Assembly: GCA_033761815.1 (NCBI GenBank)
Contig: JANRMF010000073.1
Span: 1 to 9,053, forward strand
DNA length: 9,053 nucleotides
DNA from: JANRKH01 sp033761815
GTDB lineage: Bacteria > Pseudomonadota > Alphaproteobacteria > Rickettsiales > Rickettsiaceae
Direction: 5' to 3'
Part shown: piece by piece, positions 7,170-9,053 of the stretch
How positions within the stretch are numbered: position 1 is the first letter of the stretch
Layout of the letters: every line of letters starts with the position of its first letter
Program-made: the position numbers and the translations under genes
The notes under the pieces: model-generated
Told to the model about the DNA's origin: nothing
Database searches by the model: none
The model's input: only the letters and a program-made list of their open reading frames with translations

Positions 7170-7208
7170 AAATTATATTTATAAATAATTTTTTATTAAC
7201 GAGGAGAT

Positions 7209-9053
7209 ATGAGCGGGACAAATGCGGGAGGAGGGGGAGGCGCAGGAGATAACAAAGCAAATAATGAAACAAATCAAAAAGCTAAACCCACACCTCAAAT
7301 TAACTCAATTGTAGTCTATGCAACCAACCCCGTCACCGCAGCCCCAATGACACCCGCAGCCTCAGGTACAGTCGCGCCCACACCCTCAGATGAGGATTTA
7401 AAAAAAGCTGTAGAGGAAGAGAAAAAGGCATTTATTCAAAGTATCTATTATAAATTAAATGAGGTAAAAGATCTTACGGAGTTGGATGGACTTAAGAAGC
7501 AAATAGGCAAGAATGAACAAGAACAAATTTATGGTGTTAATATACCAAAATCGATGTCATATAAAGATGCCAGAATAATATTTCTAAACCGCATCAAAGT
7601 AAGGAAAAAGGCATTAGAAAAAAGCGCGCCCAAAATAGAACAAGCACCCCAGCTAACAGATGAGCTAGTCGCTCCTGATACACCGCTGACCCCAGAACAA
7701 GTTAAATTTGCTGATCATGTCAAATCTATTTTATACTGGGAGGAAGAATCTAAGTTATACCGGAATGAAGATGATTTAAAAGAACTAGAGAAAGAATTTC
7801 AAGTCTCTGGGGGAGTATTTAACCAAAACAAACCAACAAACGGACAAAAGAAGACTTTGGACAAATTTGGTATAGCAATACCAAAAGGCATGGGTTGGCA
7901 AGATGCCAAAAAAATAATCTTAAGTTGCATCCAAGAGATGCAAAAGGAGCGCGAGAAATCAGAGATACCGCAAAATGAAATATCTCAAGAAAGAATAACA
8001 GAAGCTAAGAATGCAGTTTTTCCTTCCATAGAGAGTAAGAAAACTGAGCCAACATTGGGTGACAAGGGTGAAGAAGGCGACGCTTCTAAGGAAACTGAGC
8101 CAACATTGGGTGACAAGGGTGAAGTAGGCGGCACTTTGCGAAGCTCTGAGAAGCCAGATCCTATAGAAAGATTAGTAGTAGACCAGGAAGTAGACTCATC
8201 TCTGAAATCAGTATTACAGTCTAGAATTGCTCACGATTATCAACAATTAAAGATGAAAGGCAAAAAATCATCTGGCCAGCAGAAAGGCGGGGTTTATAAG
8301 GATAACAGTAGAGGCGAGAACTCATATATGATTAAAGCTGATAGCTCTGTTAAGGCTAATGAATACTTAGATCTTCCTTGTGAATATGTGTATGGTCAGG
8401 TTTACCAAACGCTTTTACCGGGCAGAGTGCCAGAAATTAATCTTTCTGTAAACAAGGAAAACGGAGATGTCGCACTATCATCCAAATTTATAATAGGAGA
8501 TACAAACCAAAGCACACTAACGGAATCGAATCCAGCATATAATTTAGATCAATATCTGACACAGAATAATGGGTTCGCAACTTTCGAAACATTAAAAGGT
8601 GAAAAGGTAGAGATACCATATCAAGAAATTAAGGGAGCTGAAGATTTATTTGCAGCTTCTATGTTATCATCAGATCTAGATATACACGATGGCAATGTAG
8701 GTATCAAAAGAGTTATAGTTGATGATAAAGTTAAATATGTTGTTTGCAAAATTGATCATGGCAAAGCTGGCGCTAACTCTGGTATAAAGTCATTTTTAAA
8801 AGATATGAGCGAATGCACTGAAAAATATCTGGATTCATTCACTATATTTAGACTTCCCTTCAATTTGGATACATTTAGAGCAAACTTAGAAATTAAAACT
8901 GATGCGTTAATAAAACAATTTGATGATATTGTAGATCGGCGCGTAGATGAACTCGCAAGTAAAGGTTTTGATTTTGAGAAAATGGATTTAACTATATTGG
9001 ATCCTAATATTGCAAATATCAAAAACCATTCACTATCAAAGAAAGGATTATTT
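7209..9053 (+). CDS. Putative effector with PI3/PI4-kinase-like domain and internal repeats (3' end outside window)
   Basis: The frame is open from ATG 7209 to the window end, 615 codons with no stop. The start is secure: a stop codon lies four codons upstream, no other start codon intervenes, and GAGGAG (7201-7206) precedes it, unusually close at 2 nt. The protein begins with a Gly/Pro/Ala/Thr-rich disordered segment (1-60), then two diverged copies of a repeat (about 68-138 and 165-249), a linker with a 17-residue tandem duplication (277-310), and a kinase-like domain from about residue 360. That domain shows a candidate ATP-binding Lys376 in YMIKAD, Glu385, a catalytic D-x-H-x-x-N at 491-496 and a metal-binding IDHG at 515-518. 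The layout recalls secreted lipid or protein kinases of intracellular bacteria (Risk1 of Rickettsia is a PI3-kinase effector). No signal peptide or membrane segment is seen. The substrate is unknown. Confidence 0.9.
   Translation, partial: MSGTNAGGGGGAGDNKANNETNQKAKPTPQINSIVVYATNPVTAAPMTPAASGTVAPTPSDEDLKKAVEEEKKAFIQSIYYKLNEVKDLTELDGLKKQIGKNEQEQIYGVNIPKSMSYKDARIIFLNRIKVRKKALEKSAPKIEQAPQLTDELVAPDTPLTPEQVKFADHVKSILYWEEESKLYRNEDDLKELEKEFQVSGGVFNQNKPTNGQKKTLDKFGIAIPKGMGWQDAKKIILSCIQEMQKEREKSEIPQNEISQERITEAKNAVFPSIESKKTEPTLGDKGEEGDASKETEPTLGDKGEVGGTLRSSEKPDPIERLVVDQEVDSSLKSVLQSRIAHDYQQLKMKGKKSSGQQKGGVYKDNSRGENSYMIKADSSVKANEYLDLPCEYVYGQVYQTLLPGRVPEINLSVNKENGDVALSSKFIIGDTNQSTLTESNPAYNLDQYLTQNNGFATFETLKGEKVEIPYQEIKGAEDLFAASMLSSDLDIHDGNVGIKRVIVDDKVKYVVCKIDHGKAGANSGIKSFLKDMSECTEKYLDSFTIFRLPFNLDTFRANLEIKTDALIKQFDDIVDRRVDELASKGFDFEKMDLTILDPNIANIKNHSLSKKGLF
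7410..7955 (+). repeat. Two diverged protein-level repeats (residues 68-138 and 165-249)
   Basis: Both units contain a helical start (FIQSIYY / HVKSILYW), a charged stretch with D-L-x-x-L, and a well-kept core: GVNIPKSMSYKDARIIFLNRI (110-130, first 20 residues G110-R129) against GIAIPKGMGWQDAKKIILSC (221-240) and the following Ile. Over the 21 aligned core positions 10 are identical. The second unit is longer by a Gly/Asn-rich insertion at about 200-212. Nucleotide similarity is low, so the duplication is old and kept by selection on the protein. I do not recognise the domain; a small helical binding module is plausible. Confidence 0.75.
8041..8131 (+). repeat. 51-bp (17-codon) tandem duplication in the kinase-like gene
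   Basis: The first 33 nt of each unit (8041-8073 and 8092-8124) are identical; the period is 51 nt, so the frame is kept. Each unit encodes KTEPTLGDKGE or ETEPTLGDKGE plus an acidic/Gly tail. It lies in the linker before the kinase-like domain and is recent compared with the older repeats upstream. Copy number may differ among strains. Confidence 0.9.
8286..8768 (+). other. Kinase-like catalytic domain, PI3/PI4-kinase-type signature
   Basis: Residues 360-520. In order: a GGVY start that may form the nucleotide-binding loop; YMIKAD with Lys376 in the place of the ATP-contacting lysine; ANEYL with Glu385; LPGRVPEINL and LSSKFI (424-428) where the hinge region would be; SDLDIHDGNVGI with Asp491-x-His493-x-x-Asn496, the D-x-H-x-x-N catalytic loop of phosphoinositide and related atypical kinases; and CKIDHGKA with Asp516 as the DFG-type metal ligand. 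Order and spacing fit a complete catalytic core. Sequence outside these motifs is too diverged to tell lipid from protein kinase. Further helical sequence continues to the window end. Confidence 0.7.

Overview
The window looks like a chromosomal segment of an intracellular alphaproteobacterium, most likely in the Rickettsiales or a similar amoeba/protist-associated lineage. This is an inference from four things: moderately low GC; a short (433 aa) prolyl-tRNA synthetase; a proS-lolC-lolD cluster with one LolC/E-type permease, an arrangement I associate with Alphaproteobacteria; and, next to it, large non-housekeeping proteins with eukaryote-like features. The species cannot be read from the sequence.

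Bases 1-3623 are a compact plus-strand housekeeping block: the 3' part of folE (GTP cyclohydrolase I), proS, a lipoprotein-releasing permease (lolC/E type) and its ATPase (lolD). folE and proS are 9 nt apart, proS and lolC overlap by 11 nt, and lolC and lolD overlap by 8 nt, so the block is probably one transcript whose promoter lies before the window.

Bases 3624-9053 are accessory. Two large plus-strand genes, each with its own AT-rich upstream region, encode proteins without signal peptides. The first (1049 aa) has a long charged coiled coil, a proline-rich stretch followed by two WH2-like (actin-monomer-binding) motifs, two long hydrophobic segments and a poly-Gln tract. The second (at least 615 aa, running off the window end) has a Gly/Pro/Ala-rich N-terminus, two diverged copies of a ~75-residue repeat, a 17-residue tandem duplication, and a kinase-like domain with a D-x-H-x-x-N ... 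I-D-x-G signature as in PI3/PI4-kinase-type enzymes.

The clearest unexpected signal is that the two upstream regions are diverged copies of each other. Both have a 27-bp block (24/27 identical) and, at almost the same distance, a 35-bp block (30/35 identical) with a palindrome CTCAA-N3-TTGAG overlapping a well-formed -35/-10 promoter. The first copy has an extra leader segment with a perfect 12-bp inverted repeat just before the ribosome binding site. My reading is that the two genes are co-regulated and probably encode host-directed effectors, one aimed at actin and membranes and one at phosphoinositides or protein phosphorylation. Secretion and activity are not shown by the sequence.
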